Both the position numbers and the translations under genes were made by a program. The notes beneath the pieces were generated by a model. That model ran no database searches, was not told the DNA's origin, and saw only the letters and a list, made by a program, of their open reading frames with translations. Shown piece after piece: positions 63,544 to 64,000 of a DNA stretch of 64,000 nucleotides. Position 1 is the stretch's first letter; each line of letters opens with the position of its first letter. Source of the stretch: Apostichopus japonicus (lineage: Eukaryota > Echinodermata > Holothuroidea > Aspidochirotida > Stichopodidae); NCBI RefSeq assembly GCF_037975245.1, contig NC_092576.1:2907501-2971500 (forward strand), in the 5' to 3' direction.

Positions 63544-64000
63544 GACTTAAGTCGAATATATTTCACTTAAGTGGAATACATTCTACTTAAGTGAAATGGA
63601 ATTCCACTTAAGTGAAATGTATTCCACTTAAGTGGAATTCAATTTCATTTAAGTGGAATTCAATTTCACTTAAGTAGAAATGGACATTTCTATTTCACTT
63701 AAGTGGAAATGAATTCCACTTAAGTGGAATTGCATTCCACTTAAGTGGAATTGTATTTCACTTAAGTGGAATACATTTCCACTTAAGTGGAATTGTATTC
63801 CACTTAAGCTAAATAGCCCATCTATTTCACTTAAGTGGAATACAATTCCACTTAAGTGGAATGCATTTCCACTTAAGTGAAATACAATTCCACTTAAGTG
63901 GAATGCATTTCCACTTAAGTGGAATTGTATTCCACTTAAGTGGAATACAATTTCACTTAAGTGGAATAACATCTTTTGGGCGTCAATTTCACTTAAGTGG
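63544..64000. repeat. 21-bp tandem array of CTTAAG-centred palindromes
   Basis: About 21 units, 20 of them with CTTAAG and one with TTTAAG. The typical unit is TTCCACTTAAGTGGAA followed by 5 variable bases (TTGTA, TACAA, TGCAT). Most spacings are exactly 21 bp; two irregular units (about 63800-63830 and the last) carry extra sequence. Because 21 is a multiple of three, the minus strand stays open and reads as a FHLSGIx heptad repeat, a by-product and not a gene. The array continues past the window edge. Confidence 0.97.

Noticed and set aside
63670-63972. 100-residue minus-strand frame with FHLSGIx heptads
   Set aside because: It is open only because the DNA repeat is 21 bp long; no start context, splice sites or homology support a gene.
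63544-64000. CRISPR-like array of repeats and spacers
   Set aside because: Units are 21 bp palindromes with 5-bp spacers drawn from a few words, not long unique spacers, and the context is eukaryotic.

Overview
This is a eukaryotic genomic window with intron-rich genes, canonical GT/AG splice sites, AT-rich introns and many transposons, microsatellites and long poly(G)/poly(C) runs. It encodes metazoan-only products, including an alpha-2,8-sialyltransferase. A marine invertebrate deuterostome, perhaps an echinoderm, is my best guess; this is inference and the species cannot be fixed from the sequence.

Five genes lie on the + strand. (1) The 3' half of a BAZ1B/WSTF-like chromatin remodelling subunit (1-6707) enters from the left edge and ends in two PHD fingers with no bromodomain. 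(2) A complete MTHFSD gene (14501-22529, six coding exons, 491 aa) has a 5-formyltetrahydrofolate cyclo-ligase-like domain and a C-terminal RRM. Its likely promoter at 14263-14290 holds CRE, CCAAT and E-box sites. (3) A small dispanin/CD225-like membrane protein gene spans 29410-32314 and may have an alternative last exon at 34471-34555. (4) A secreted-entry, six-cysteine, single-pass membrane protein gene (36788-40804) has a Shisa-like architecture. (5) An ST8Sia-type sialyltransferase gene (48477-62382) has a stem and motif L exon that look intact. Its last exon is frameshifted before motif VS and is preceded by a partial tandem copy of itself. I see no operon-like or functional link between these neighbours.

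The space between and inside the genes is mostly repeats. There are 3' ends of at least four LINE families (two copies each for two of them), two tRNA-related SINE types, and one SINE whose tail resembles the 3' end of a LINE in this window. DNA elements include a PIF/Harbinger derivative with a broken transposase start, a 1.14-kb element with about 200-bp inverted termini, a 125-bp hAT MITE, and nested hAT elements, one with a perfect 8-bp target duplication. There are also several mini- and microsatellites.

The most unusual structure is at the right edge. Two tandem arrays of short palindromes, one built on GATATC (63070-63250) and one on CTTAAG (63544 to the window end), are each preceded by the same 17-bp sequence. 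This looks like a dispersed cassette with a fixed leader and a locally amplified palindromic word. I do not recognise it as a described family.
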